NCBI RefSeq assembly: GCF_014803405.1
Contig: NZ_JACYFG010000040.1
Coordinates: forward strand, 310,001 to 374,000
DNA from: Pelagicoccus enzymogenes
GTDB lineage: Bacteria > Verrucomicrobiota > Verrucomicrobiia > Opitutales > Opitutaceae
Length of the DNA stretch: 64,000 nt
Direction: 5' to 3'
Shown: positions 37,585-46,483 of the stretch, piece after piece
How positions within the stretch are numbered: position 1 is the stretch's first letter
Layout: each line of letters starts with the position of its first letter
Notes under the pieces: generated by a model
What the model saw: the letters and a program-made list of their open reading frames with translations, nothing else
Databases searched by the model: none
What the model was told of the DNA's origin: nothing
Made by a program: the position numbers and the translations under genes

Positions 37585-38696
37585 CGCAGCCCCAAAGATA
37601 GACTGTTCGCTTCGTAGCTAAAGAAGCTGGCGTTCGAATCCTCGTCCTCAATCGTCGCCCACAGAAAAACGCCCCAACGCTCGCTCAACCTTCGCTCGAG
37701 CTCCAATGTCCAGGACCAGGAGTCGGTGCGCTGCAAACGATCGTCCTCACCCAGCTGGGCATCGTAGCGGTAAGCTCCGAAGTCAGACTCCAAGCGCAAG
37801 CTCGTAGCCTTCCAATCGATTTGCCATTGCAGCAAAACGGAACGCCGACTGCGGTCGTAGTAACCAAAAGCGAGATCGCGACGCCGACGCTCCCCCAGCA
37901 TCAGGCTCAGTTTGTGATCCGCCGCTTCAGTCTGCCGCTCGTACTCCAAGCCCGTTTCAAAGCCGAGCTGCCTCGTGTTCATCAGCGTGTCAGGCAAAGT
38001 AGAACCATCTAAATCTCTCGCGGCTCGATCGAGGTAATTCCTTTCGTATCCAAAAATCCCTGACTTCCAGTTCAGCCCCTCGACGATTCGCTGGTCAATC
38101 TCCACCTCCCAATTGAAGCTATCGTAGTCGCTTCCCTCCTGATCGAACTCCATGCGAGAGAGGCCAATTTCGGCGTCGTACTCAAAGGTCAAAAACAAGG
38201 ACTTCCACCCCAAGAAGAGCTCTGGCTCCTTCGCCTTCACGAGGAAGGTGTTTCTATCCAACACATCGAAGGTCGCGTCGAAAGCCTGTTCCAAGCCGAG
38301 ATAACGCCCGCCCAATCGCCACTTGCTGTACAAGCCCGCGTAGCCTTCAACCTGCGACTGCAGCAAGGCGATCGTTTGACTGGGAACATGCTCGTCGGAC
38401 TCGAAGCTCCGATGCTCCACGAACCCCATCGCGTTCCAATCGAGCGAATCGCTGAAAATCGTACCTTCGAAGTACCCCTCCAGGCTCGCCAGCAAAAAAG
38501 CGGAGTCGACCGGGGCGATTTCGCTGTAGAGAACATTCTCCGCGTATCCGTAACCTAACGACAACGAGGTTTCACCGGAAAATTCGGTGAAGGGATCCTC
38601 GTTCCCCAGCGTCCCCCCGCTGGGAATCACGGCCAAGGCCGCAGCTAGACAAATCCTAGTCATCAGAGAAAAGAGCCACGACAGTTGCTGGTCCAT
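37572..38696 (-). CDS. Predicted outer-membrane beta-barrel protein
   Basis: 374 residues with a signal peptide (about 10-32). After it, stretches of alternating polar and hydrophobic residues with aromatic ends (TSLSLGYGYAENV, FEYDAEIGLSRMEF, TLELERRLSERWGVFLWATI, SLSLGLRWLK at the C-terminus) indicate a beta-barrel; a terminal aromatic or hydrophobic strand is typical of Bam substrates. No known family was recognised. It lies between the small coiled-coil gene (21 bases upstream) and the propeller gene (overlapping) and so probably acts with them at the outer membrane. Confidence 0.7.
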   Translation of the reverse strand: MDQQLSWLFSLMTRICLAAALAVIPSGGTLGNEDPFTEFSGETSLSLGYGYAENVLYSEIAPVDSAFLLASLEGYFEGTIFSDSLDWNAMGFVEHRSFESDEHVPSQTIALLQSQVEGYAGLYSKWRLGGRYLGLEQAFDATFDVLDRNTFLVKAKEPELFLGWKSLFLTFEYDAEIGLSRMEFDQEGSDYDSFNWEVEIDQRIVEGLNWKSGIFGYERNYLDRAARDLDGSTLPDTLMNTRQLGFETGLEYERQTEAADHKLSLMLGERRRRDLAFGYYDRSRRSVLLQWQIDWKATSLRLESDFGAYRYDAQLGEDDRLQRTDSWSWTLELERRLSERWGVFLWATIEDEDSNASFFSYEANSLSLGLRWLK

Positions 38697-38717
38697 CGTG
38701 GCTCTCGAAAACAGGGT

Positions 38718-39101
38718 TTAGCTCTCTACCGTGTCGCGAGCGGCACGGCGGGCTTCGCGTTCAGCGCGGCGTTCAGCCTTCATCGCTTCGAACTGCTCCT
38801 TGTACTCTTCACGAACCGCCTGGCGAGCGGCGTGGATTTGCTCCTTGGTCGCATCTTCTCCCAGCTCCTCGATCGCAGTCTTCAAGCTTTGGCGAACCTG
38901 CAGCTGAAGTTCCAAAACTTCCGCCCGGCGCTCCAAGTAAGCGCGGCGTTGCTCTGGGATTTCGCGTTCCGTGTCGTTCAAGGCAGCCTCGATGCGCTCG
39001 AGTTGCTTGTCCAAGCCGCGCTTGCCGCGGAAGGTGCTAGCCGCGTTCGCGAGAGACGCAAAAACGGTAACGGTCAGTAACAGGGTAATCAGTTTTTTCA
39101 T
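38718..39101 (-). CDS. Secreted alpha-helical coiled-coil protein
   Basis: 127 residues. The Sec signal KKLITLLLTVTVFASLANA is followed by a highly charged, Ala/Glu/Arg/Gln-rich helical region (about 25-127), suggesting a coiled coil. The pattern recalls Spy/CpxP-like periplasmic chaperones in size and composition, but I do not see the LTxxQ motif, so this is only a comparison. The ATG at 39101 has a good GAGGAA ribosome-binding site, which decides the start over the longer open frame. It is the first gene of the three-gene envelope operon. Confidence 0.7.
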   Translation of the reverse strand: MKKLITLLLTVTVFASLANAASTFRGKRGLDKQLERIEAALNDTEREIPEQRRAYLERRAEVLELQLQVRQSLKTAIEELGEDATKEQIHAARQAVREEYKEQFEAMKAERRAEREARRAARDTVES

Positions 39102-39334
39102 AGCTATTCCTCTTTCTAATTTAAATTTCCCAGCCAGTTTGCCCGGGTACCCCAACAGATTGCATGGTTTGCGCCAGCGTGGCTCTAAGTTCATTACCGA
39201 CTATCAATCAGCAATATACAAATTTACAAAGAAGCCGTCTCCTTTTGCATCGCTGGCGTATCGGGAAATATTTCCTAACAATCCGCGGCTACCCTGACTC
39301 CCGTTGGGGAAAACTGCACGGCCGCTCGATCCAC

Positions 39335-39709
39335 CTACAAGCTGTCGAGCGCCCGAATCATCTCCGAAGCCTGAACCGGCTTGTCGAAAAAACGGTCCAC
39401 CCCAACTCGCTCGGCAGCATACCGCAGTCCTGGATCGACGCATCCCGTCAACATGAACACCGGAGCCGAGGAACGAAGCTTCAGCTCGCGAATCACGTCG
39501 ATACCGTTGGTACCGTCCATGCGTTGGTCGACCACCGCCAATTGGTAGTCGATTGGGCGCAAGGCATCGATAACCGTGTCCCCATCTTCCGCGGTAAGCA
39601 CATCCCAGCCGTAGTGAGTAAACAACATGTCCAGCGACTCCAAAACCATCGGGTCGTCGTCAATGATCAACACCCGATTTCGTCTGCCCTGTTTACTCTT
39701 CGCCAACAT
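39335..39709 (-). CDS. Single-domain response regulator (receiver)
   Basis: 124 residues, just one CheY-like receiver. Acidic pocket IIDDDP near residues 15-20, phosphoacceptor Asp61 in LAVVDQRMDG, the Thr in FMLTG and Lys in FFDKPV. There is no output domain, so it may relay phosphate or bind a partner. It begins one base after the stop of the receiver-kinase gene and is the last gene of the five-gene signalling operon. The likely source of phosphate is one of the kinases encoded upstream; this is inferred from context. Confidence 0.93.
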   Translation of the reverse strand: MLAKSKQGRRNRVLIIDDDPMVLESLDMLFTHYGWDVLTAEDGDTVIDALRPIDYQLAVVDQRMDGTNGIDVIRELKLRSSAPVFMLTGCVDPGLRYAAERVGVDRFFDKPVQASEMIRALDSL

Positions 39710-39710
39710 T

Positions 39711-40970
39711 TTATTCTCCGATCAACTTCTTCTCCCAAGCGCGCTCAGCTTCCATCACACGCTGCAGAAAGGCTTCTTCGCCTTGCAAGGAGGGCATCGA
39801 ACTGGGGTCCACAGGCAACCAGATATCGAAACGCACACCGCCTTGCTCAGACTTTTCAGCGCTAATCGTACCGGAATGATGGTGCACCAGAAAAAAGGCC
39901 GCCAGCAAGTTGATTCCGTACTGATCAGGCTGTCCCCTACGGGTGAAGAAGGGATCGAATAGGCACTGCAGGTTCTCCGTGGTGAGCCCCGGGCCATCAT
40001 CTTCCAAGACCACGTGAACCCCAGCCTTGTCGTCGACCGACGCCTGAGGCTCCAAGAAAATCCTCAAAGCCCCGCCTTCGTTCGCGTTGGCGCTCTCGTC
40101 GCGCAGCAGCAGATCAAACAAGCGGGCGATCATGCCCCGACTGGCAGCGATAGCAGGCACTTCCGCCGCGCTGAAGTCTACCGAAATGGAACGATTCGCC
40201 AACTCGCCCTTCACTCGCTCCAGGGCATCGCGGATCACTACGTTTAGGTCCACCTGGTCGTCGTCCGGCACCGGAGGCGGTTCCGGAATCTCCTGAACCT
40301 CCTTGAGCAAATCCAAGACCTTCTGCATCGACTCTTGGGCAGTCGCGTAAAAATCGTTCCAGTAGTTGGGATTTCGCAAGCTCTCCAAGCTCACGTTTTC
40401 GCTCTGCAACTTGAGCGGGGCCAAATCTAAAAAGGTCTTCACCGCCGTCAGGCCGTTGCGCATGTGGTGGTTCAAGCCCGCGGCAAACACGCCCAAGCTG
40501 ATCAAGCGGTCCGTCATCATGAGACGCTGCAGGGCGGATAGCTTTTCCCGCATCAGCAAATCGCGCTCCCGCTGGATCAAGTAGAACTCCATAGCCCGCA
40601 TGATGTTCATCTCAAGCTCCGGCGTTTCCACCGGCTTGGTGATGTACTTGTAAATCGCGCCCTTGTTGACCGAGTCGATGGCTGCGTCGATATCCGCGTA
40701 GGCTGTGCAGAGGATGCGGATCGTGCGCGGCCGCAGGCTGCGGATCTTCTCCAGCAGGTCCGTTCCCTGGTCGCCGGGCATTCGCTGGTCCGTCACCACC
40801 ACTGCAAATGAGTCCGGGTCTTCCTCGAACTTCGTCCAAGCCTCCTCCGCATTGTACGCGGGCACGACTTCAAACGTATCCATGAGGTACTCACAGACGA
40901 GGTCCGTAGTCTGCACTTCGTCGTCCACGAATAGGACACGGTATTTTTGGTAGTCGTATTGGCCTGTCAT
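39711..40970 (-). CDS. Receiver-histidine kinase (cytosolic)
   Basis: 419 residues. The N-terminal receiver has FVDDE and phosphoacceptor Asp61 in VVVTDQRMPG; the lysine is in YKYITKPVE. A helical linker leads to a dimerisation and phosphoacceptor region with His168 in AAGLNHHMRNGL. This is a variant of the usual HExxNPL box: the Glu is replaced by His and the Asn-Pro by Asn-Gly. The ATPase domain follows with DDGPGL and FFTRRGQPDQYGINLL. There is no membrane segment. It overlaps the upstream hybrid kinase by 4 bases (ATGA). The atypical H-box suggests modified phosphotransfer or phosphatase activity, which is inference only. Confidence 0.88.
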   Translation of the reverse strand: MTGQYDYQKYRVLFVDDEVQTTDLVCEYLMDTFEVVPAYNAEEAWTKFEEDPDSFAVVVTDQRMPGDQGTDLLEKIRSLRPRTIRILCTAYADIDAAIDSVNKGAIYKYITKPVETPELEMNIMRAMEFYLIQRERDLLMREKLSALQRLMMTDRLISLGVFAAGLNHHMRNGLTAVKTFLDLAPLKLQSENVSLESLRNPNYWNDFYATAQESMQKVLDLLKEVQEIPEPPPVPDDDQVDLNVVIRDALERVKGELANRSISVDFSAAEVPAIAASRGMIARLFDLLLRDESANANEGGALRIFLEPQASVDDKAGVHVVLEDDGPGLTTENLQCLFDPFFTRRGQPDQYGINLLAAFFLVHHHSGTISAEKSEQGGVRFDIWLPVDPSSMPSLQGEEAFLQRVMEAERAWEKKLIGE

Positions 40971-43654
40971 TTAGAATTGGATACAGAGTTGATAATTTGG
41001 GAATACACAGGAAAAGTCATCGAAAATCTGCACCACTTGCCTGCTTCGCTTTCGACGGAGACCGTTCCCTGATGTTGTTGGATTATACGATGACAAATAC
41101 TTAAGCCCAAGCCCACACCTTGTCCAACCTTCTTGGTGGTAAAGAAGGCGTCAAAAATGCGGTTCAAGGTCTCTTGCTCGATCCCCATCCCGTTGTCTTC
41201 GAAGCTCAAGTGCACGCGCTCCGCATCCACGCGGCAACGAACCTGGATCTGCAAGCCTTCCCCGCCCTTCTCGCGCAAGCTGTCCACCGAGTTCTGCAAA
41301 AGGTTGATAAAAAGGTGCACCAGCTGGTTTTGGTTGCCCCGAACGAGAGCCTCGCCCTCCAAATCCTTCTTCAAGGTAATCTCCGCCGCTGGGATCTGCA
41401 CGAAGCGAATCGCATTCCCCAAGGCCTGACAGAGGTCGACCTTCTCGAATCGCGTGGTGTCGGGATGGGTGAACTCGCGCAGGCTGGAAACAATTTCCGA
41501 AACGCGACGGATCCCGTCGTGCAAGTCGCCCAAGGGCTTTTCCAACAGCTCCGGATCGGGGTGAGGCGAGCGCGAGAGGCGTTTCTTGATGAGGTGGATC
41601 GACGTGGTAGCGAAATTCAAGGGGTTGTTGACCTCGTGCAACAATCCGGCGCTGAGCTGGCCCAGCGACGCCATCTTCGCCTGCTGCACCATTTGCGTCT
41701 CGGTCTGCTTGATCAGCTCCAAGGCCTTTTCCAAGCGGGCGGTGCGATCCTCGATCTGCTGCTGCATCTCGTAGACGGAAGCAAGGTTGCGACAGCGGGC
41801 CAACAGCTCCGTGGAAGAAAAGGGTTTGGTCAAGAAGTCCGTAGCCCCCGCGTCCAGGGCTTGAAACTTCGACTCCTCGTCGGCCCGCGCCGTCAATATG
41901 ACGATAGGCACCCCACGGTGGCTGGGCATCTCCCGCAAGCGACGCGTGGCTTCGATCCCGTCCACTCGCGGCATCATGAAGTCGAGCAGGATCAGGTGAT
42001 GCCGCCGCTTGGCGGCGATCTCCAAAGCTTCGGCGCCGTCTCGCGCCTCATCCACCCGGTAGCGACCTCGCAGCTGGGAACGGAGGAAACGCATCATCTC
42101 CGGCTCGTCGTCGGCGATCAAAATGGAGGGACGTTCCTCGTCCACCTCCATCGGAGCCTTGACTTCATCCCTATCGATTCGCTCCTCCGAGGTCGTTTCC
42201 GGAGCGACGCCTTGCTTGGGCGATGGGAAGAAGTCCGCCCGGCGATAAAGCTGCTCCAACCACTTCGTATCCACCCCTTCCTTACCTCCTGCAGGCTCGA
42301 TCGCAACCGGGTCAACCGGCAAGGTCACATCCAAATTAACGTGCATGGACGTTCCTTCGCCAAGAACGCTCTCCGCGGCCACGCTACCGCCGTGCAATTG
42401 GGCAAGGTCGCGCACCAGAGCCAGACCGATGCCCACGCCTTGATAGCGACGATTCGACGCTGTCTCGGACTGCCAAAAGCGATCGAAAACGCTTTTCAGC
42501 TCTTCGGGAGCGATTCCCTTTCCCGTATCGGCGACTTCGATACGAAGCAGTTTACCGTCACGGCGCCCTCGCAAAACGATCTTGCCACCGGGAGGCGTGA
42601 ACTTGATCGCGTTGAAGAGCAGATTGAGCAAGATCTTCTCCACCTTTTCCCGATCAAGGTGCACAGTCGCTTCCTCTCCCGGTTCGATCTCCCATGAGAA
42701 GTCCAAGTTTCGCTCCTGGGCCATGGGAAAAAACGACCGGCACACGCCCTCCAGGTAAGGCACCAGCTCCACCTTGGCGATGCGCAGCTTTAGCGAGCCC
42801 GCATCGAGGCGAACCAAATTCAGCAAGTCGTTGATCAAGCGCATCAGACGCATCGCGTTCTGCTGCATGATGTCCAAGAGCTCCTCCCGCTCTTCTTCGG
42901 TAAAGGCCTCGTCGGGCCGACGCATCCGGTCTAGCGGCCCGATCAGCAAGGTCAACGGAGTCCGCAACTCGTGGCTGATGTTGGCGAAGAAGTTGGTCTT
43001 GGCCTTGTCCATCTCCACCAACTTCAGGTTCGACGCTTCCAGCTCTGCCCGATTTGCGTCCAATTCATGCCTCAAGCCGAACTCGCGGTAGCGCATTCGA
43101 TTGAGAAAGTAGCTGCCCGTGACCACGATCACTCCGGTCAGAACGATAAAGTAAAGATTGTTGATTAATAACGAGACCGATGAATCGCCATGAAAATAGC
43201 AAGCCGCCCCGTACATGATCAGTGTCAAAAAAACGGATACCAGACTCTCGACGAACTCCACCTGGGCCACCCAGGCCAATCCGATCAACACCAAGTTCAG
43301 ACCCGCGTAATACGGAGAGAAGACGCCCTCCGTATAGTAGATCATCAAGGCGATGAATAGGGACGGCTGCGTATACCAAAGAATCCCCAGGAAGCGATAG
43401 TGCCGCTTGCCAAAGGACTGCCCGAGCGCCCACCAGATTCCGAATACAATCGCCGAACAAAGCACCCGCAGCTGAAAGAAAAAGCCGAGCTCCTCCGGAT
43501 AGACGAAATAGTCGAGCAATGCCCCGAACGGCATCAATAGCACGACCAGCAGGCAGCCCACTCTCGAGTTGGCGATGCGAAACGACTTGTTGTAAGCGAC
43601 AAACCGGTCGCGAAGCTCGTCTTCGCTGCCAAAGGATTGCGCCGCCTCACTCAT
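40967..43654 (-). CDS. Membrane hybrid sensor histidine kinase with two kinase modules and an internal receiver
   Basis: 895 residues. About six membrane helices (30-185) form the sensor with no large extracytoplasmic domain. Then come HisKA 1 with His228 (ISHELRTPLTLLIG), HATPase 1 (N-box LLFNAIKFTPPGG at about 345-357, DTGKG, GVGIGLALV), a receiver with Asp558 (LILLDFMMPRVDG), a coiled linker (about 630-660), HisKA 2 with His673 (LLHEVNNPLNF) and HATPase 2 (LINLLQNSVDS, DNGMG, GVGLGLSI). Kinase 1 - receiver - kinase 2 in one chain permits a phosphorelay or cross-regulation. It overlaps the upstream gene by 8 bases and the downstream gene by 4. Confidence 0.92.
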   Translation of the reverse strand: MSEAAQSFGSEDELRDRFVAYNKSFRIANSRVGCLLVVLLMPFGALLDYFVYPEELGFFFQLRVLCSAIVFGIWWALGQSFGKRHYRFLGILWYTQPSLFIALMIYYTEGVFSPYYAGLNLVLIGLAWVAQVEFVESLVSVFLTLIMYGAACYFHGDSSVSLLINNLYFIVLTGVIVVTGSYFLNRMRYREFGLRHELDANRAELEASNLKLVEMDKAKTNFFANISHELRTPLTLLIGPLDRMRRPDEAFTEEEREELLDIMQQNAMRLMRLINDLLNLVRLDAGSLKLRIAKVELVPYLEGVCRSFFPMAQERNLDFSWEIEPGEEATVHLDREKVEKILLNLLFNAIKFTPPGGKIVLRGRRDGKLLRIEVADTGKGIAPEELKSVFDRFWQSETASNRRYQGVGIGLALVRDLAQLHGGSVAAESVLGEGTSMHVNLDVTLPVDPVAIEPAGGKEGVDTKWLEQLYRRADFFPSPKQGVAPETTSEERIDRDEVKAPMEVDEERPSILIADDEPEMMRFLRSQLRGRYRVDEARDGAEALEIAAKRRHHLILLDFMMPRVDGIEATRRLREMPSHRGVPIVILTARADEESKFQALDAGATDFLTKPFSSTELLARCRNLASVYEMQQQIEDRTARLEKALELIKQTETQMVQQAKMASLGQLSAGLLHEVNNPLNFATTSIHLIKKRLSRSPHPDPELLEKPLGDLHDGIRRVSEIVSSLREFTHPDTTRFEKVDLCQALGNAIRFVQIPAAEITLKKDLEGEALVRGNQNQLVHLFINLLQNSVDSLREKGGEGLQIQVRCRVDAERVHLSFEDNGMGIEQETLNRIFDAFFTTKKVGQGVGLGLSICHRIIQQHQGTVSVESEAGKWCRFSMTFPVYSQIINSVSNSK

Positions 43655-45077
43655 CCGGCTTACGCACTTCCAGGAAGATGTTTACCCCCGTCGCGTCTTT
43701 GTGGACCTTCACCGCCTCCGGATCCGCGCCCTTAGGAGCAAGGTTCGCCAGCTCGTCGGCGTTGCGATAGATCAAGTGCCACTCCATCACGTATTCCATC
43801 ATATAGCGAACCGGATTGCTGGAGTCGACATTGGTGGCGACCAACAAGCCACCGGGAGCCAGCATTTCGTAGAACGTCTCCAAAAGGCGGTGACAGACTC
43901 GGTCTGACAAGTAGTCGAAAAGGCCCGCGCAATAGACGACGTCGTAACGCTGCACGCCCTCTTCGGAGTCACCGATCTTCGCTCCCTCGCGCAGGATCTG
44001 GTTCACCGAGCGCTGGATCATCCGCAAAGGAGTGGAGCGGCGATGCTTCGCCTTGATGTCTCCAAGAATCTGCGACGTGCGGTCGATGGTTTCCTTGTTG
44101 AAGTCAAGCAGGGCGAAGTCCGCTCGCTCGCATAGATCGTCATCCGCCAAAAAGCCCTGCACTTCGCGAGCCGGACCGCAACCGAGATTGAAGATACGGG
44201 CCACCTTGCCCGCTCTCATGCGCCGCCGCGTCTCGGAAGAGAGCATCTCCATCAAGTAGGTGATGCGGTTGCGGTGCGCCTCCGCCGGCGGGGCGGCCAC
44301 GAAAAAGCTGTTCACGATCTTCGCGAAAATGGACGCGCCCTCCTTGGGATCGCGCAGGATCATGTTCACCATCTCGTAGTCGCCCGCATAGCCCAAGGGC
44401 TTTTCGTAAGTGCGGTGCACGAAAGGAGCGCACATGACCAGCGGATGAAGTTGGCGGCGGCAATAAGCGCGATGTATGGAGGCAGCTTCCTCGGAAACCC
44501 GATCCGTCACCACTTCGAACTTCTTGAACTGCTCTGCCACGACGGGCAGGACCATGGAGTTCACCCGTTCGATCACCTTGACCTCGTTGCGGGCTCGGTC
44601 GGGCGGCGGCGAGGAACGAACCGCGATCTCGAGCTGCTCGGTCCAGCGCTGCAAATCGGTCAGCAAGGTTTCGATATCCGATACGATCACCTTCAGCTCC
44701 GGAGATACGGCTTCCAACTTGCTCCAATCCTTGATCAGCCGATCGAAGTCGACCGCCAGCCGCTCCACTTGAAGCGCCGGCGAGAGAATCTCCACATCAA
44801 GCCAGCTCTCCTCGTCTAGCGTAGCTTCGCATACCAGGACCAAGCCCGTGTTCACCATGTTGCTCACGATTGCCCGGCCACTGTAGACCTTGCGGGAGTT
44901 GATGATGATCTCGAACTCGCCAAGGACCTCCGACAGCTGCAGAATGCTGTAGGGATTGTACACCTCGAACGTCACCAAATAACGGGTCATCCGCATCAAG
45001 GTCGCCCTCAGCTGAGTCCCTTGGCTGTTGCGGCAAAGGATGATGCTCTCGTTCTCTAAGTCTTGGCTGCTGTTCAT
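43647..45077 (-). CDS. PilZ-like domain fused to SAM-dependent methyltransferase
   Basis: 476 residues from ATG 45077. Residues about 10-100 resemble a PilZ-type beta-barrel (the TRYLVTFEVYNPYSILQLSE strand pair and SNMVNTGLVLVCEA), although the RxxxR / D-x-S-x-x-G c-di-GMP motifs are not obvious. A helical linker (about 105-205) precedes a class I methyltransferase domain with motif I FNLGCGPAREVQGF (about 296-309) and post-I LLDFN. LAPGGLLVATN is the motif III-like strand. The stop of the upstream receiver-kinase and this ATG share a base (TGATG). It is probably a signalling output that methylates an unknown target. Confidence 0.75.
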   Translation of the reverse strand: MNSSQDLENESIILCRNSQGTQLRATLMRMTRYLVTFEVYNPYSILQLSEVLGEFEIIINSRKVYSGRAIVSNMVNTGLVLVCEATLDEESWLDVEILSPALQVERLAVDFDRLIKDWSKLEAVSPELKVIVSDIETLLTDLQRWTEQLEIAVRSSPPPDRARNEVKVIERVNSMVLPVVAEQFKKFEVVTDRVSEEAASIHRAYCRRQLHPLVMCAPFVHRTYEKPLGYAGDYEMVNMILRDPKEGASIFAKIVNSFFVAAPPAEAHRNRITYLMEMLSSETRRRMRAGKVARIFNLGCGPAREVQGFLADDDLCERADFALLDFNKETIDRTSQILGDIKAKHRRSTPLRMIQRSVNQILREGAKIGDSEEGVQRYDVVYCAGLFDYLSDRVCHRLLETFYEMLAPGGLLVATNVDSSNPVRYMMEYVMEWHLIYRNADELANLAPKGADPEAVKVHKDATGVNIFLEVRKPDE

Positions 45078-46150
45078 CAACAAGCGGGTAACTGGACAGT
45101 GAAGGTCGTGCCGCGACCGGGTCGCGAACAAATCGTGATCGAACCCTTGGCTCGCTCGACGATGTGGCGCGCGATGAAGAGACCGAGGCCAGTCCCCTTC
45201 TTCTTGGTCGTGTAGCGGGGCTCAAAAACGCGTTGCGTTTCGCTCGGCGGTATTCCGTCTCCGTTGTCGCGAATGGTGAACTCGACCGATCCATTCTTTG
45301 GATACGCGCGAATCGTCACCTTGCCCAACGAACGCGGCGAAGCCTCTATCGCGTTCTGCAGCAAGTTTACCAGGATGCGAGCCGTCGCATGTCGATTCAG
45401 CTGCGGCGCCAAATCGCTCGGCTCGGCATCGACCACCAGGGCAATGCCTTTCGCCTCGGCTCGCAGGCTCACGAAGCTCGCCGCATCGTGGGCTATCTCC
45501 GACAGGCTCGCATACTCCTTGGCCAAAGCATGAGGCTCCGAAAACGCCCTCCACTGGTCGATCAAGGAGCTGAGGTAAGATACGTTCTGCTCGATCATGC
45601 GGGTGAGCTTGCGACGGGTCTCTTCGTCATCGCTCCCTTCCTTGAGCAAAAGCGTCAGGGCCTGCAAGCTGGTGAGCGGATTGCTGACGTCGTGCAAGAA
45701 CGCGGACGAAACCAAGCGTTCGTCTTCTTGCGGGTAGCTCGTCTGAGCCTCGGCAACGCTCAGCTCCGCCTCTTCCACCTCCTCTTCCTCGATCAGCTCC
45801 TTCAGCCGCGACCGAAGGACAGCGGCATTGAAGGGCTTGTGCAAGCAGTCGGAGGCTCCCAGCCGCATCGACTCTTCCACTACATCCAAGGTTGCGTAGC
45901 CGGTTAGAATAATGACACGCGCCGATCGGTCTACGCTGCGGATCGACCGCAACGCCTCCAAGCCATGCTGGTCCGGCAAGTGCAAATCCAGGATGACCAC
46001 GCTCGGTTGCAGCGAATCAAAAAGCCGAATTCCTTCTCTCACAGTTTCAGCCGCGTAGGGCTCGTAATCGTCCTTGAGCAGCATCGAAAGCGCGGCGCTC
46101 ACGGAAGGGTCATCGTCGATGAGCAGGATCTTCTTTTTCGTATTCGTCAA
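45077..46150 (-). CDS. Receiver-histidine kinase, first gene of the signalling operon
   Basis: 357 residues if started at TTG 46150. A GGGAGAG ribosome-binding site lies about seven bases before it. The open frame continues to an ATG at 46258, but those residues have poor coding character and run through a repeat-like segment. The receiver has DDD (12-14), phosphoacceptor Asp55 (VVILDLHLPDQHG) and Lys105 (LHKPFN). An acidic linker (120-130) leads to HisKA with His153 (FLHDVSNPLTSL) and an ATPase domain with LVNLLQNAIEAS, RDNGDG and GTGLGLFIARHI. It is cytosolic. The order receiver-then-kinase is less common and matches the fourth gene of the operon. Confidence 0.85.
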   Translation of the reverse strand: MTNTKKKILLIDDDPSVSAALSMLLKDDYEPYAAETVREGIRLFDSLQPSVVILDLHLPDQHGLEALRSIRSVDRSARVIILTGYATLDVVEESMRLGASDCLHKPFNAAVLRSRLKELIEEEEVEEAELSVAEAQTSYPQEDERLVSSAFLHDVSNPLTSLQALTLLLKEGSDDEETRRKLTRMIEQNVSYLSSLIDQWRAFSEPHALAKEYASLSEIAHDAASFVSLRAEAKGIALVVDAEPSDLAPQLNRHATARILVNLLQNAIEASPRSLGKVTIRAYPKNGSVEFTIRDNGDGIPPSETQRVFEPRYTTKKKGTGLGLFIARHIVERAKGSITICSRPGRGTTFTVQLPAC

Positions 46151-46483
46151 AACGGTACTCTCCCAATTCTTAAAAGGACAGTTGTAGGAGCGCGCGGCAA
46201 ACATACAAGAGCCAAAGCCCCCTATATTGGGCCTATCTTCCAGACATTCAAGCTTCACTAACTTCCTTTGCTAGAAAAACTTGGGGAATTGATCTAGCGT
46301 AATATACCGAACGCTGGAGTACATACCCTAAGCGCAAAAACGCAGGCCAAAACTCAGCACCCGCCGACCTCGCCGCACTCTCTTGTCGACATTTCCACAG
46401 ATGAGCGAAAATCATAAGGCAGACGACAGACAGAACCAGAACTGATCCGACACAAGCAGCACCATCCGTTTTCAATCCCCCCG
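46151..46483. promoter_or_regulatory. Divergent promoter region of the signalling operon and the MsbA-like gene
   Basis: 333 bases between divergent starts. No supported gene. It includes TTGTAGGAGCGCGC (46183-46196), like the REP-type repeats. Promoters for both directions are expected here, but no consensus pair stands out. Confidence 0.4.

Noticed and set aside
46151-46258. N-terminal extension of the first receiver-kinase gene (ATG 46258)
   Set aside because: The extra residues lack coding character and cross a repeat-like segment. A TTG with a good ribosome-binding site lies at 46150.
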